A stretch of 64,000 nt of DNA from Gracilaria domingensis (taxonomy: Eukaryota; Rhodophyta; Florideophyceae; Gracilariales; Gracilariaceae), in NCBI GenBank assembly GCA_022539475.1, contig VCMS01000053.1, positions 166,834 to 230,833 on the forward strand. Direction: 5' to 3'. This document shows positions 10,699-22,182 of the stretch, piece after piece; position 1 is the stretch's first letter, and each line of letters begins with the position of its first letter. The position numbers and the translations under genes were made by a program. The notes beneath the pieces are model-generated. The model ran no database searches. It had not been told where the DNA came from and saw only the letters and a program-made list of their open reading frames with translations.

Positions 10699-11660
10699 TG
10701 TAGTGCAAAACCCAGCGGATGGGAGATACACTCAAGGTGTTCGGAGCCTTGCCCTCGTCAGGGTAGACTGAGCGGAATGAGCCCTCCGTGCACGGATAGT
10801 GCGGGTGTAAGACCGCCCGTGTTACGGGATATACCTACGGAGGTTGAGGGAACGGGTTTGGCCTCGATGGGATCGAGATCCGAAAGCGGAGAGGAGCGGT
10901 AGCGAAACAGACCGGGAACGGTGGAAACCCTAAGCAGAAAAAGGGAAAAGAGAGAGGAATCCCCCGGCGGGGCGTGCGACAAGCGGCAACAGACCCGGCG
11001 GCGGGATCCGGAGAGTGTGTATATAGCCCACGCGGCAAGAACTCTATACAGAGACGGAAACAATACCAATTGTGGTTAAGCAGACACCTGCAGATAATAA
11101 GAGAAAACAATAGTCCGAAGACGGAAAGAAAGCCGGAGGGCAACAGCAACAATTAGTCAGAATTACCTGAATGATCCCGAGGGATGAAGCTGAGTCGTAC
11201 CGTACGCGGTGTTTCTCCGGAAGGAGTCGTACACTTCGCGATGGCGAAACAGTTCAGAGCCGAACTCGGTTACCCTTTACTGAGGGGCGGAGGTGGCCGC
11301 GAGGTCACCTCCTTATATCGTAACCGATTACTTAGTTAAAATAAATTAAATAAATAAAGTGCACGCTTGTGCAGGTCCACACACGTGGAAGGTGTGCAAC
11401 CCGCGGCAGCGGCCAGTAAACTATTCGACTATCGAACCAAATTCACCTGTGAAAGGGTCAAAAGAACCACACGCGTACACGCGACCAATACTCATCCGCG
11501 CCACGTCATGGCTGACCCCTCAGGGTGCCATACCTCAATGCGGCCAAAAGGTATCCCATCAGTGGGCCAATATTCATACCTTCTGAGTACCCGGAACCAT
11601 CCTTACCAGGGGTTTATGAAAACAATCCCGGTGTATCGGGCGAGCACGTTTTGCTCTACA
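10699..11660 (-). repeat. 3' LTR of element A
   Basis: The plus strand starts TGTAGTGCAAAAC and ends GTTTTGCTCTACA, inverted termini of the TG...CA type. Most of it aligns with 22183-23085, for example through the shared GCACGCTTGTGCAGGTCCAC and TTACCCTTTACTGAGGGGCG segments. A polypurine tract lies directly inside at 11661-11675. Confidence 0.78.
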
Positions 11661-11675
11661 TATCCCCCTCCTTAG
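11661..11675 (-). promoter_or_regulatory. Polypurine tract of element A
   Basis: The minus strand reads CTAAGGAGGGGATA immediately before the LTR start TGTAGAGC, the expected place and composition for priming plus-strand DNA synthesis. It fixes the inner edge of the 3' LTR. Confidence 0.65.
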
Positions 11676-11740
11676 CGCAGGAAACATCCGGTTTGCAAGC
11701 GGAGACTCATCAGCGAGCTCGCATATAAGCGTGGTCCACC

Positions 11741-13555
11741 ATGGAAATATCCGAGATTCCGGTTCCTCGTCACAACGAGACACACGTGCAAACACACTCA
11801 GCTTCTCTGCACTCAGACGATTCAGTACGTGAAGTTTCTTCTGCGATCGACGATTCGATGAACCCTCACCAGGGCGACGAGCAGCCTTCCCAAACCGGGG
11901 TTCCGAACGTTTCGGGTCCCGCAACTCTTGCGACAGGGTATCTCGGCAGTTTCGCCTCCGCTCCTCTGCCTCAGAGTCAACACCACACGTCTACACCGAA
12001 TCCGGTCGACGTCGCGGCGTGGAATTCCGTCCAGGCGGTGCCCTTGCTGGCGACTCCAGCTGGCTAGATAGCGCGTGAATCGCTCCTTGTTCAAGATCCG
12101 ACTACCGGAGGAAGCTGGGCCTATTCCAGAGCGCCCTGGTTTCACCCGACAGCGGTTCGCAACAGTGCATTGATGGATTCATACACCGAGAACGGTATGC
12201 TGCCTGGCGGTCTGCACCGAGATATGGTGGATTCCTGGGATTGGAGAAACCGCGCGGCGGTTGCACCTCACGTGTTTTCACGAAAACGGCGCGGCCGTGG
12301 ATACGAAACGCTGGATGAAGCGCGCGCGGCTATGGCGCGATTGGCGTACTTTCGGAAGGACCGAGCCTCGTTCCCCGAGAGGATCCCCGAGTCATACGGG
12401 TTCGACCTTTCCCGGTTCCGAACTTACGGAGAGATCAAGTATGGCGCGAACCTCGCGGACTTCCAAGCGGCGGAAAACTTCCCGGAGTCGATGCCGGCGG
12501 ACATTCTTCTGTTCAACAGGCCTATCCTGCGAGCGGAGTTCCGATATCTACATCGCCCTTCGGGAGAGGGAAGCTTCTTCGACCGATTGCGAAACGAACG
12601 CAAGTGGCGATCCTGGTTCGGGTATCTGATTCCACACCAGAACATGGAGGTTGAACGTTTGCGTCCGGACGCACTAGCGGGTCGATTCGCTCCACTCCCA
12701 TCGTGGTGGGCTCACTATGAGGTACCACGCGGGTGTTTCCCGGAATTGCCTCTGTGCATCTCCTATGTGGGGTCACCCATGATTTCGAATCGGCACTCGG
12801 AGTACTGGATGCTCTTCATCGCCGAATGGGCCGCTCGCGTTGCCGCGCTTACGCTATGGGAAGCATACGACCAGAACCGTGTTTGGTATTTGCTTCCGAG
12901 GTTACGGAATGTGATTAGATCACTGGACTTATACACCGCGCTCGGTTCGGACGACAACGTCAGCGAGGTCATCAGCCTTATCGATCTCATCGATTCCATT
13001 GATTGGAGTACCGTTCCGGCGGAAACCGTCCCCAGGGGCACTCGTTCGCACTACGACCGTTCGCCAGGGCGAAGACATCCGGGTGCCGGTGACTTCGTGT
13101 ACTACGATCCCTGGGAGGGAGTTACTGTCCCGAAGGAGCGGGCCCTCGTCCTACGCGGACTTCCTCGAGTGGTTCCGAGCGATCACCCTATTGGGTTTAT
13201 GTTTTCCGACAACTATTACTCCGTAGCAGGGGAGGACGATCCAATGGTGGATGACACTGTGGAAGACCCGGCAACGGGAGGCCCGTCGGCGGCTTCCGCA
13301 GGAGTTCCGGTTGTCGGAGGGGCGGCTGCGCCAGTTGGTCCTATCGGTTGGGGCGTGGGCCCTTCGCAGGGGAATATTGACCCTCGCGTGATAGCGATGC
13401 GCAACCAACTCCTCGGACTTGGGGTGCCGGTTCCACCGGATATGTACGACCTGGGCCAGCTGTTGGCATTGGGAGCGCAGGCCTTCGCGAGTCAGCCTCC
13501 CCAAGCGGGGCCGTCCAACTTTGGAGGTGCCGGTCCTTCGACAGGATGGCAGTGA
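11741..13555 (+). CDS. Antisense accessory ORF of the chromovirus, unknown function
   Basis: A plus-strand frame opens at ATG 11741 and runs to TGA at 13553-13555, interrupted by only one TAG at 12065-12067 (604 codons in all; the longest uninterrupted part is 12170-13555, 461 residues). It lies between the chromodomain and the 3' LTR but is antisense to gag-pol. I recognise no family. Visible: a Ser/Pro/His-rich N-terminus, a central region rich in aromatic residues and Arg with many Trp and Tyr, and a Gly/Pro/Ala-rich C-terminus. It is far better preserved than the pol frames of the same element. Antisense additional ORFs are known in some plant Ty3/gypsy elements; a link to those is inference. 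It could be transcribed from the adjacent LTR or be a captured gene. The TAG may be a recent lesion or be read through. Confidence 0.6.
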
Positions 13556-13611
13556 TCCCAACGGTGGGTTCGCTCCATGATGGGCGGTGGTAGGCTCTGC
13601 GACCAACGCAC

Positions 13612-13897
13612 TCCGCAATAGCTAGCGGTACAACTTCTCCTTAGAATAAAATCGACTTCGAGGTCACTTCCTTCATAACCGGTTTACGGTTCAACGCTTC
13701 TTCGCGTATCGTCATTCCAAGACGATCGACCAGACTGCGTGTAGCTTCACGACATGTTCACATGCACCGTTAGACGGTAGTTCGCTTCTTTCCGATAACT
13801 CGGCGTCCGTTAGACGGAAATCATCTTTTCTTCTTCATCCCTTCGATACTTCCTTCCTTGGGAACAAACCAAACTTCTTGGTAGTTCCATCAATGAT
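13612..13897. repeat. Run of consecutive small stem-loops
   Basis: Between the stop of the antisense ORF (13555) and the stop of the chromodomain (13946) nearly all DNA is short hairpins. Examples: AACCG-GTTTA-CGGTT (13677-13691), ATCGTC-7-GACGAT (13708-13726), CGTG-6-CACG (13738-13751), CATG-TTCA-CATG (13753-13764), ACCGT-TAG-ACGGT (13766-13778), CCGA-TAAC-TCGG (13792-13803), TCCGT-TAG-ACGGA (13806-13818), TTCC-TTG-GGAA (13854-13864), ACCAA-ACTTC-TTGGT (13868-13882). Placed between convergent frames, it could act as a two-way terminator or as an RNA structure. Confidence 0.7.
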
Positions 13898-13945
13898 TTT
13901 CCCTCGAGTGGGTCCGTCGATTGCCCTTACGACCCGGCGGCACTG

Positions 13946-14179
13946 TCACCCTACTTGGGCCTGATCCAAATCTGGAGGCAGCGCTAGCCGCTTACGCCGG
14001 TAGTAGGCGAGAACCTTCGATCGAGGTAGATGTTCGATCGGCTCGAAGGTATCCTCCTCAGGGGAGTATCCGTACCAACGGACTTGGTATTCAGTCTCCC
14101 CATCGAGGTTCACGACGTGACTCACGATGCGTTCGATAACGAATTCCTGTGGGAACACTTCCCGTTCGCGGGCCTCCAT
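13946..14179 (-). CDS. Chromodomain of element A integrase
   Basis: The 77-codon frame ends with a chromodomain: FVIERIVSH, then EYQVRWYGYSPEEDTFEP and the helix IEHLPRSKVLAYYRR. The RWYGY cluster supplies the aromatic residues that bind methylated histone tails in this family. In chromoviruses this domain sits at the integrase C-terminus and steers insertion to marked chromatin. Here it is separated from the integrase core (ends 15708) by about 1.5 kb with stops and the 11-bp repeat, so it is probably part of a broken pol rather than a separate protein. A close relative is at about 24260-24477 on the opposite strand. Confidence 0.75.
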   Translation of the reverse strand: MEAREREVFPQEFVIERIVSHVVNLDGETEYQVRWYGYSPEEDTFEPIEHLPRSKVLAYYRRKRLALPPDLDQAQVG

Positions 14180-15038
14180 GGTGTATGGGCCACTCCTGCT
14201 GACGCAGTATCACCTAGAGAGGTTGTGCAATTGCGCTAGCGTCCCTCAGGTGAGGCTTTCCAAGTGTTGGAGACGTGCTTCCTTCCGCGTTCCTCGCCAA
14301 ACCCCGCTGCGGCGGCCGTACTGTAACTCGCGTCCTACGCGTCCTGTCCTCGAGCTAGAGGGATAGTTGCAAAGCTCTCGAGCAGACGAGTACAACGGTA
14401 TCACGTTATTAGATGATAGTCGAGAGACCGACAAACGGTAGTACTTCCGATTGACGAACTTCCCGGCCTTCACGGGGATAACCGTTTCGGTGACGGAGGT
14501 ATGTACAGCACTCCCTGTGCAGGGCGGCGGTTCACCCGGTCCACGGGGCATGTGCCATGAGCTCTGATTGGCTCCGCGCCACAGATTGGCGACCACGACA
14601 ACCGTGCGCGTGCTGTGCTCGGCCATCCGTTCGCGAAAGGTCGCCGGCCGCTCATTAGGGCATTCCACGTTGTAACGTGCCGCCGCGTGGCACGCGCCTG
14701 GTTCTGTCAGGCCCCGTGTCACGGAGATTGCACACGTGCAGCGGCGATGGAGCGCCAGGGCTCCATTCCACACCCAAGGTGATGCACACTGTATAGTGAC
14801 GTCTTCCAAGAAAGCGTTCAAAATCCCACAAGGGAATCCACAATGAATGGTCACATTTGGCACAACTCGTTCACGAGATCCCCCAGTTCAGAGTCGCAGC
14901 GCTATTCTTCCGCGTGTTGCGGCTGGTCCGGATCAGTGGAAACGGTTTTCACAGTTTGACTGTCCTTTTCAACGCGGTTACGCGCCCTGTGAGATAAACT
15001 GATGCGCAATGGATGTCCATCGGATGAAAATTAGGGAC

Positions 15039-15422
15039 ATCTATGGGATATCAGTCGGTTATCTTCCGTGCATCCAGGATATCCCAATGATATGCCGTGG
15101 TACCCCGTTGGATGCGCCTAATTGATGCCCTTTGCATGTCCTTTTGATGTGCAAAAACTATTCCAAAGATATTCATATGATGCACGAAGATATGTCCCAT
15201 GGATGTACGGAAATCCACGGTGCATCATTTGGACATCACAAAATCCAATGGACATCTCTTCGTACATCATATGCGTATCAGGCGGTTATCATTTGGGTAT
15301 ACTTCATGCATCATCTGAGCATCATTTACGTACATCTTATGGACATCTTGAGGAGATCAAATGGACATCTTCAGGTTTCGTAATTCTAATATGGGTTATC
15401 TTGGGGATATCATCCGGACATC
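15039..15422. repeat. Degenerate 11-bp-period tandem repeat
   Basis: A three-base anchor (mostly ATC, also ATG or ATT) recurs every 11 bases. Anchor positions include 15039, 15050, 15061, 15072, 15213, 15224, 15235, 15266, 15277, 15288, 15299, 15310, 15321, 15345, 15356, 15367, 15398, 15409 and 15420. Of 28 steps I measured, 20 are exactly 11. A frequent unit is ATCNNNTGGAC. The period is not a multiple of three, so the open frame crossing it is not a gene. It lies inside element A between integrase and chromodomain. Confidence 0.72.
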
Positions 15423-18400
15423 AATTCACCTCTCTGGGGCGATTTCGGGCGGTTAGCGATCCCAGGCTGGGCAGCTGCTTCTGCGGCGACGCTCCGCCTC
15501 TCGCGGGGAGTACGGGTGTCTTTCGTGATGTCGTCGGACGATACGGCGAAGTTTCCGCGGTTGGGGCGCATCGAGGCGGCCGTGCCACTAGATTCTCCTA
15601 CGGGAGCGACTGGATTGTCAGTGTGGCTCACATTTCCCGTGGTTTGGGAACCGGGCGACACCGGAGCGTCAGTGCCAGTTGCAGCAACTGCAGTGTCCTC
15701 CCCCTCCTTAGGTGGCGCCACGGGCTCCATCAGGAGATGGGGTGGGGGGGTTGACTCTTGTAAATACTCGTGCAGAGTCGTTGGAATTCGTCCAAGTAGT
15801 AGGGAGTTCAGTTCTGTGGTCAGAAGTACCTACTGTAGGTAGATCTCTTAATCCTCGATCCGGGTGCGGAAGAATCGCGGGACGCGATGGCGTAGCATCC
15901 GTTGACGGAACTTCTTCCTGTAGAGGATCCCCTGATTGGGTATTGGTTGTAGATTGTCCGGAAGGCGGAGTAGGTGCCAGTACGACGCGATCACGCGATA
16001 CACGCTCGTGTTGCTTATCAATTTCGATCACGACGGTATCTGGAGTGACAGAAATAACGTGATACGGTCCGTTGCCGATCGGAGACAGTTTATGTCGTCG
16101 TTCCTTCTCAGGATTATAATACTCCTTTCGTAGGAAGACGTAGTCATTAGCTTTCACCATTGATTGTTTGCCGCGTAATCGGCTATCGAAATTTCGCTTG
16201 TACGAGAGTTGAGCCTTCTCCATGGCCTTCCGGGCTACCGGTACCATCTTCTTCAACCAATTTTTCCAGGTGTCCCTGTACAAACCCGTCGACGGGAAAG
16301 ACGATAGCGTCGCTTGAGCTTCAATTGCCACAGGTGGCGGAATCCTTGAGAGGACCAATTCAAACGGCGACAGCGACGTAACCCGATGTACCTGGGTGTT
16401 ATATGCGTAAGTTATCGCATCAGTGTACAGGTCCCAATCCTTTGGGTGATCCGCAACGTAGGATCTCAATGCGTTTAGCATCGTACGGTTAAACGGTTCT
16501 ACCTGCCCATTACACTGGGGATGATAGGTTGTTGTTAACAGATTCTTGATATCCAAGATACGGCATACGTCCATAAAGAACTTTGACGCAAACTGCGAGC
16601 CATTGTCTGAAAGCAGATTAACGGGTGGCCGTAAGTGAAGACCCAATGCGTCACAAATGCTTGTGCAACTGCTGCTGCGTATCCGCTTCAACGGAACCGT
16701 TCGCATTAACTTCGAAAACCTATCCGTGATAACCAGGAGATATCTGTGACCGCGTGCGGTTCGAATAATTCGCCCAGAATGTCGATAGCGACGAACTCCA
16801 AGGAGCGGCTGGGAACAGCGTCATCGATTTCGAGTTCGTCGAAGTTTGACGTTTTCTTGGCGCATTCGTGCATGAACGGCGTACTGCGTAGCAGTCGAAT
16901 GCCATAGCTGGCCAATAAAAGTCCTTCGGAGAGTTAGATACAACTTCCTGCCACCAGGGTGTCCCCCAATCTTTGAATAGTGGGATATATGGAGAACCTC
17001 CATTGTAGGAGTGTGGAACCACAATTTGAGGGCGTGTCCCAACAATCCTGACAAGGAATCCCTGATCGTTGATTAGAAAGGTATCTTGAATCCCCCGTTG
17101 AGTCGGGCCCTTATCTGAGTACAGAAAGGATCCCCGTGTTGTTCACGTATTACCTTCAGCGGTAATGGGTGCAATGAACCGGGTAACGGTGTAACCGGTC
17201 CGGTGGCGAGTATGTCGTCGCAGACGTCGTCCAGAAAGTCTGGTTCTTCCTCGAATTCTTCAGCCAAGAAGCAGGGGATGTCGTCGTCATCGACAGGTTC
17301 TGCTTCACCAGAAGTTCCCAAGCGGGAGAGCGCATCTGCCTGCAAGTTCAGGGTTCCCCGTTTGACGACTTCGAAATCAATTCGGATAAGCGGAGACGCC
17401 ATCTCATAAGGCGGCCTGATGGCTCAGATATTCATAAGCCACGGAGTGCCGAATGATCGGTATGCACCTGAAAATGAGTTCCCATAGTAGGTCTCAGAGG
17501 TGAGAGTGCCCATACAACGGCAAGACATCTTCTCGGAACCGAGTATTGTTCATGCACATTCAAGAACGGACCAGTATCCACTGGCGTCGTACGCATCTTC
17601 CGAACTTGAAAAGCGCACACCCACTTGGTAGTCACTGAATCAGTATCAACTTAAAATGGAAGCCCTGGAGTGGGCAACGCCAAATCGGGGAGACGTAACA
17701 GCGTCGATTAACGACGAAAAGGCGGATGCTTCCGCATCGCCGAATGGTTCCAGTTTAACTGGCTGTCTTTTCCTGAGGAGAGAATTGAGAGGCGCTGCAG
17801 TATCAGCGAAATTCGGGACGAACCGAATGTAGACATTACACAAACCGAGAAATGATCGGAGTTCCGTTTGAGTTGTCGCATGTTTGCTTCCTTCAGCGAC
17901 TTCACCCTTACCTCGTCAACCGAGAGTTTCCCTGGGCGCATAATGTGGCCCAGGTATTTCACCGAGTCGGTAAATAATTCGCATTTCTTGAGCTTCAAGG
18001 TAACACCTGCGTCACGCAAAACTTGCATCACTTCCTTCACATGGGACATATGTTCATCCATACTGTTGGGAAATACGACAATGTCGTCCAAGTACACAAG
18101 ACAAGTCTTCCACTTGAATCTGGCCAACAGAATGTCAATCGCGCGCTAAAACGTAGCGGGAGCATTCGTTAGCCCGAAAGGCATCCGTTTGAAACGGTAC
18201 AGTCCTTGGTGACATACAAACGCGGTCTTATCGCGATCTTCCTTTCGAATTGGACCCTCCCAGTAACCCCAATTGGCGTCAAGGGCGGTAAATACTCTGG
18301 CGCTTCCCAGCGAGTCGATGTACTCATCCATCCGTGGAATCGAATACACGTCTTTGACGGTAACGGCGTTGAGTCGCCTGTAATCGATGCAAAAACGCCA

Positions 18401-19867
18401 CGATTCATCCGACTTCGGAACAAGTACAACGGGCGATGCCCATGACGACTGAGCTGGCTCAATTACGTCCGCACATAGCATCTTCTCGACTTGAGACTTT
18501 TCTTCTTCCCGCGCTTTCCGGCCTGCCCGATGCGGGTGTTGCGCGATTGGGCGAGTATCTGGGATCAGATCAATACGGTGCTCCGTAATTCCAATTGTTC
18601 CAATGGAACCGTCTCACATGGGAGTAAATTCTCTGAGCATGTCTCGCAACCTCTCGCGATGAGACGCTGGGACATGGTCCAGATTCAACTTCTCTAATTC
18701 CTCAACAGGATTCGTCTGTTCTGTGCCAGGGGGTAGCGCTGATTTAACCGGAATGAACTGTCGTTCGTGGCCCGAACTAACTAGATTCACCTTCTCAGTA
18801 GCGACTGCTTCCGGTACGGCGGAGTTTCCATTTCTGGATGAATCCGACAAAACGCAGTTTCCAGGACGCATCTCCCCCTCCTTGGCTTCAAGCACAGCGA
18901 GAACCTCGGACATTGGGATTCTCGTCTGTACAAGCGCCTTCGGATGCGGCAGGACCGAACCCAGTACCTAGTTTTTGACTAGCCACTGAGTGGTTTTGCC
19001 AAAGTTGGCAACCAGTACCTTGAAAGGTTGATCGGGCTCGATAGAAACAACACCATTAGCTAAAGCGAGCTGTCGCTCATCGTACAGCGATGAGAACGGT
19101 TGAACTAGTCGAATTCCATGTTGTTTGGAGACGCACTGCACCCACACCTGGGATTCCGGCGGGATTGAAACGGATTTCGCTATGCGAAGCTTTGTTGATT
19201 TCGGATCCACGTTTGGAACCTCCTGAGCCACAGGTAATGGAACGCGCTTCCGGATTGCGCGCTTCAACGGCTTCCGAACAATCGGAATGGTTGTACCGTC
19301 TTCCATTTCTACTGTTTTCGCCCTTGGGCGTATCGCTTCGACAAAGCGGTCGCAAAAATCACAAGCGAGTGTAACCGGTGGAGCGAGTGAATCGCAGACA
19401 ACAAATTCAAGTTTCACCACGTAGGTGCCAAGTCTCACTGTGAGAGTTAAGTAACCAACTGTGCGCGACGGGTTATTGTTCGCGTCAGCGATATCCAAGC
19501 CTGGACCATAGCGAACGAATTCCCGAAGTGCCGGGGGCACTAACGAAGAGTGAATGAGATTTGGCGCAGCGCCCGTGTCCAACACGGACAGTTGACGAAC
19601 CATAAACTGGTGTGATAAGCCGAGGTCGGCGTAAACCTTATAATTCCTCTTGGCCATCACAAGGACTCTATCCGGGTTACGGAAATTTCGGGACCGTACC
19701 CACGGACGACGGAGAACCGTTAAAAGCTCTGAGTCCACGTCAGATTGAGCCAACTTCTTCGTAAGCATCTTGCTTTCAAGGGAAGTGACCTGGGAGCGAA
19801 GCAGCGGCGCCTCGGGCGTCTCCAACTTCGGCTCAGGAGACGCCCCTCCTGCAGGGGGAACTCCCAA
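15410..19867 (-). pseudogene. pol of element A: protease, RT, RNase H, integrase
   Basis: In order on the minus strand. Protease with LDTGAAPNLI (ORF 18968-19867). RT with WASPVVLVPK, FCIDYRRLNAVTV, FGLTNAPATF and the catalytic YLDDIVVF (about 18480-17870). RNase H with YSVPRRCLAVVWAL and VHTDHSALRGL (17432-17635). Integrase core with LLSDNGSQFASKFF and HPQCNGQVEPFNRTM (15708-16706), then a low-complexity tail continued in another frame to 15410. In-frame stops occur at 18968 (TAG), 18614 (TGA) and 18146 (TAG), with several frame changes between RT and integrase. Domain order RT-RH-IN and the chromodomain identify a Ty3/gypsy chromovirus. The copy cannot make a full Pol. Confidence 0.87.
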
Positions 19868-20112
19868 GTTTAGTTTTTCTGGGCTGGTTCCGCCGGTGAA
19901 GGCGTTCCCTGTCCAGGGTTGGGAACTGAATTCCCGGTATCGGGGTGAATCGCAGTCATCTGTTCGGTCGCATTCCGAGTTTCCTCTACACGACCGTTCT
20001 GTCCTGTACCAGGGTTGCCAAACATGGACTTCTGCGCTTCATAATTCTTACTCGGTACACGAGCCTTGTCAGCTGATGACAGAGATTCATACCACCAGAT
20101 AATTTTCGGTTA

Positions 20113-21965
20113 CTACCGGGCGGGCAACATGCATACAGGTGCAATATGACCGTGTCGGTAACAAATGTGACAGATGGCCGTTACCGGCTTATCGAAAGAT
20201 CGATTACCATCCATCCGACGCTGCGGTTGCGCATTAACCCATCCTGGGCGTGAGAAACGGCTTCCGTTATTCGCATAAGCGAGTGGGGCGGCCGGTACCC
20301 GTTGTCCTCCCATATAAAGAGCTGGGTCACTTTCCGAAGTCGGAGCTGTCGACGACGGAATCTCAGAAGACCCGTACGAATCGGGATGACCTGCAATGAA
20401 ATGCACATTATCCAAATCCGGATTGACGGAATTCCCACGTTCCAGTGAAGAAGATGGAGATGACTCGTGTACGAGAAGAGCCCTCGAATGGTGGGGATTC
20501 TTAGGGTTGCGAGCACGCAAGACTTCGCCCTCCGCTTGGGCAAACTGGACCAGTTCCAGATACGTAATTCTACGTTTGTCGTCGCGAACACGGGCGACTA
20601 AAGCCCTGATTGAAGGGATCAATCCATCCACGAACATCGTGCATCTTTCCTCAGCGGAATAAACGTTACCACAGCGATGAAACGCTTTGTTCAACCTAGT
20701 TGAGTAAACGGTTTCGGTCTCTTCAGTCTTCTGTTTAGTATCTCGCAGAGCGAGCGTCGCGTTGTGAATCGCGCTTCCTGTTGCATATGACCTCAGGAGG
20801 TATTGGACCGCTTCCGGCCAACAACTGACACCTCCCTCAGATGCACGGGACGACCCTCGGACCGAGTTAAACTGATCTTCAGCCATCCCTGACAGAAAAT
20901 ATGGTAAAGCGAGAAACGCTTGCGCCTCGTTCATACCGAGAATGTCGGCTTCCTGCACAAAGCGGGCCAGGAAGTCCAGTACCAGAATCGGATCCTCGCC
21001 ATCGAATTTCTTCGTAAAGACGATATTCAGTCTTCTGATGTGGTCCATCACCTTACCGGTGCTTCGCGAGCTGCACTTGACGATGAATGGTCCAATCGTT
21101 AATAACGATACGATAACAGCTTTTTGTGGAGGAGATTCGTTGGTTTCAACTTCTTGAGTCCAAGATGACGTCTAACCTTCTCGCGAAAGCGAATCACTCC
21201 TTGAATGGCATGTGTCGCCTTCGACTTCGTTCCGCGGGATCGACTCCCATACCGTTATCGGTCTTCCTCACTGTCCGAAGAACTGGATGAAGTAGATTTC
21301 GCAGAGCGAACGCTAGAATTGGAACTAGACGAATCCGAGTCGTAACGGAGTTCCTTTTTGGATCGTCGATTTCCGTGATACGAGGATTGGCGTGCCGAGC
21401 GCTTAGAGGCTTCTTTCTTCGCATTCTTCGCATCAGATGCGTTATCCATCCGGATGATCTCTTCGAGAGTAGACAACCGAGTGGTGAGGCGATCGATTTC
21501 AGCTCGATGCTCCTGAATAGAGGAATGGTAAGCTTGAACAAAAGCGGCTGGTGCACCCAGACTTTCCAAAATGGAATTCACGTCTTGACGTAAGACACGA
21601 ATGTCATTGGTCAGGTCTCCGATTTCAGCTTGGTCAAGCTTCCGTTTGAGATACTGCAGATCCTCGAACAACGAGTTTTGCGCGAGCTGACTGACACGCA
21701 GTTGAGCCTCGAGGTACGAGTATCCAGGGGTTTCAACCACATTGTCTGGGCTTTCCGTGGCCGGAGTACCCGTAACGGGCGGAGCTCCTGCCGTGGAAGC
21801 GGCCATCGGACCCGAAGGGACTGACGAAGCTCTCCGGGGTTCCGGGACCTGTTCATTGTCAGGCGACCTTGCGGGTACGGAGGCGCGAGAACGCGGAGGC
21901 CTAGGCGGAGGCAAACCAGCTTCTCTGGCCACACCGTTTCGAGGGTTGGGCGCAGGTAGCGCCAT
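20113..21965 (-). pseudogene. gag of element A
   Basis: The first part starts at ATG 21965 and ends in a Ser/Asp-rich tail at 21255: a Pro-rich N-terminus, then a helical region with heptads. A second frame (20113-21051) holds the capsid-like region (KKFDGEDPILVLDFLARF) and a C-terminal zinc knuckle CHICYRHGHIAPVC, the C-x2-C-x4-H-x4-C type that binds RNA. The two parts are in different frames, so at least one frameshift has occurred at about 21050-21255. The 33-kb element has the same plan of low-complexity head, capsid and knuckle. Confidence 0.8.
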
Positions 21966-22162
21966 ACCGGGCCACGGTGTACCGAACAGCGGTAAGATCA
22001 AATTAACAACGAGAGGTCTCGATACTCCTAAGAGTAAGTAACGAACAACAAATAAAACACTCTAGAGAGTCCACTGTTCCACAGTAGCTTCCCAAAAACC
22101 AATTGATCACTAATCGTGAGACTCCTCGACAAGAACGAGAACGAAAGAAAGAATCCAACTCG

Positions 22163-22180
22163 TTCTAAGTCGGGAGACCA
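22163..22180 (-). promoter_or_regulatory. tRNA primer binding site of element A
   Basis: The minus strand reads TGGTCTCCCGACTTAGAA two bases inside the 5' LTR. The same 18-mer, with one change, follows the LTR of the unrelated-looking 33-kb element, which strongly supports it. The complement ends in CCA as a tRNA must. The tRNA species is not identified. Confidence 0.75.
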
Positions 22181-22182
22181 CT

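Noticed and set aside
14246-14863. Minus-strand 205-codon frame between integrase and chromodomain
   Set aside because: No domain and low-complexity wording; may include decayed linker of Pol but not supportable as a gene.
15122-15754. Plus-strand 210-codon frame
   Set aside because: It runs through the 11-bp-periodic tract and then antisense to the integrase tail. A period of 11 cannot preserve a reading frame.
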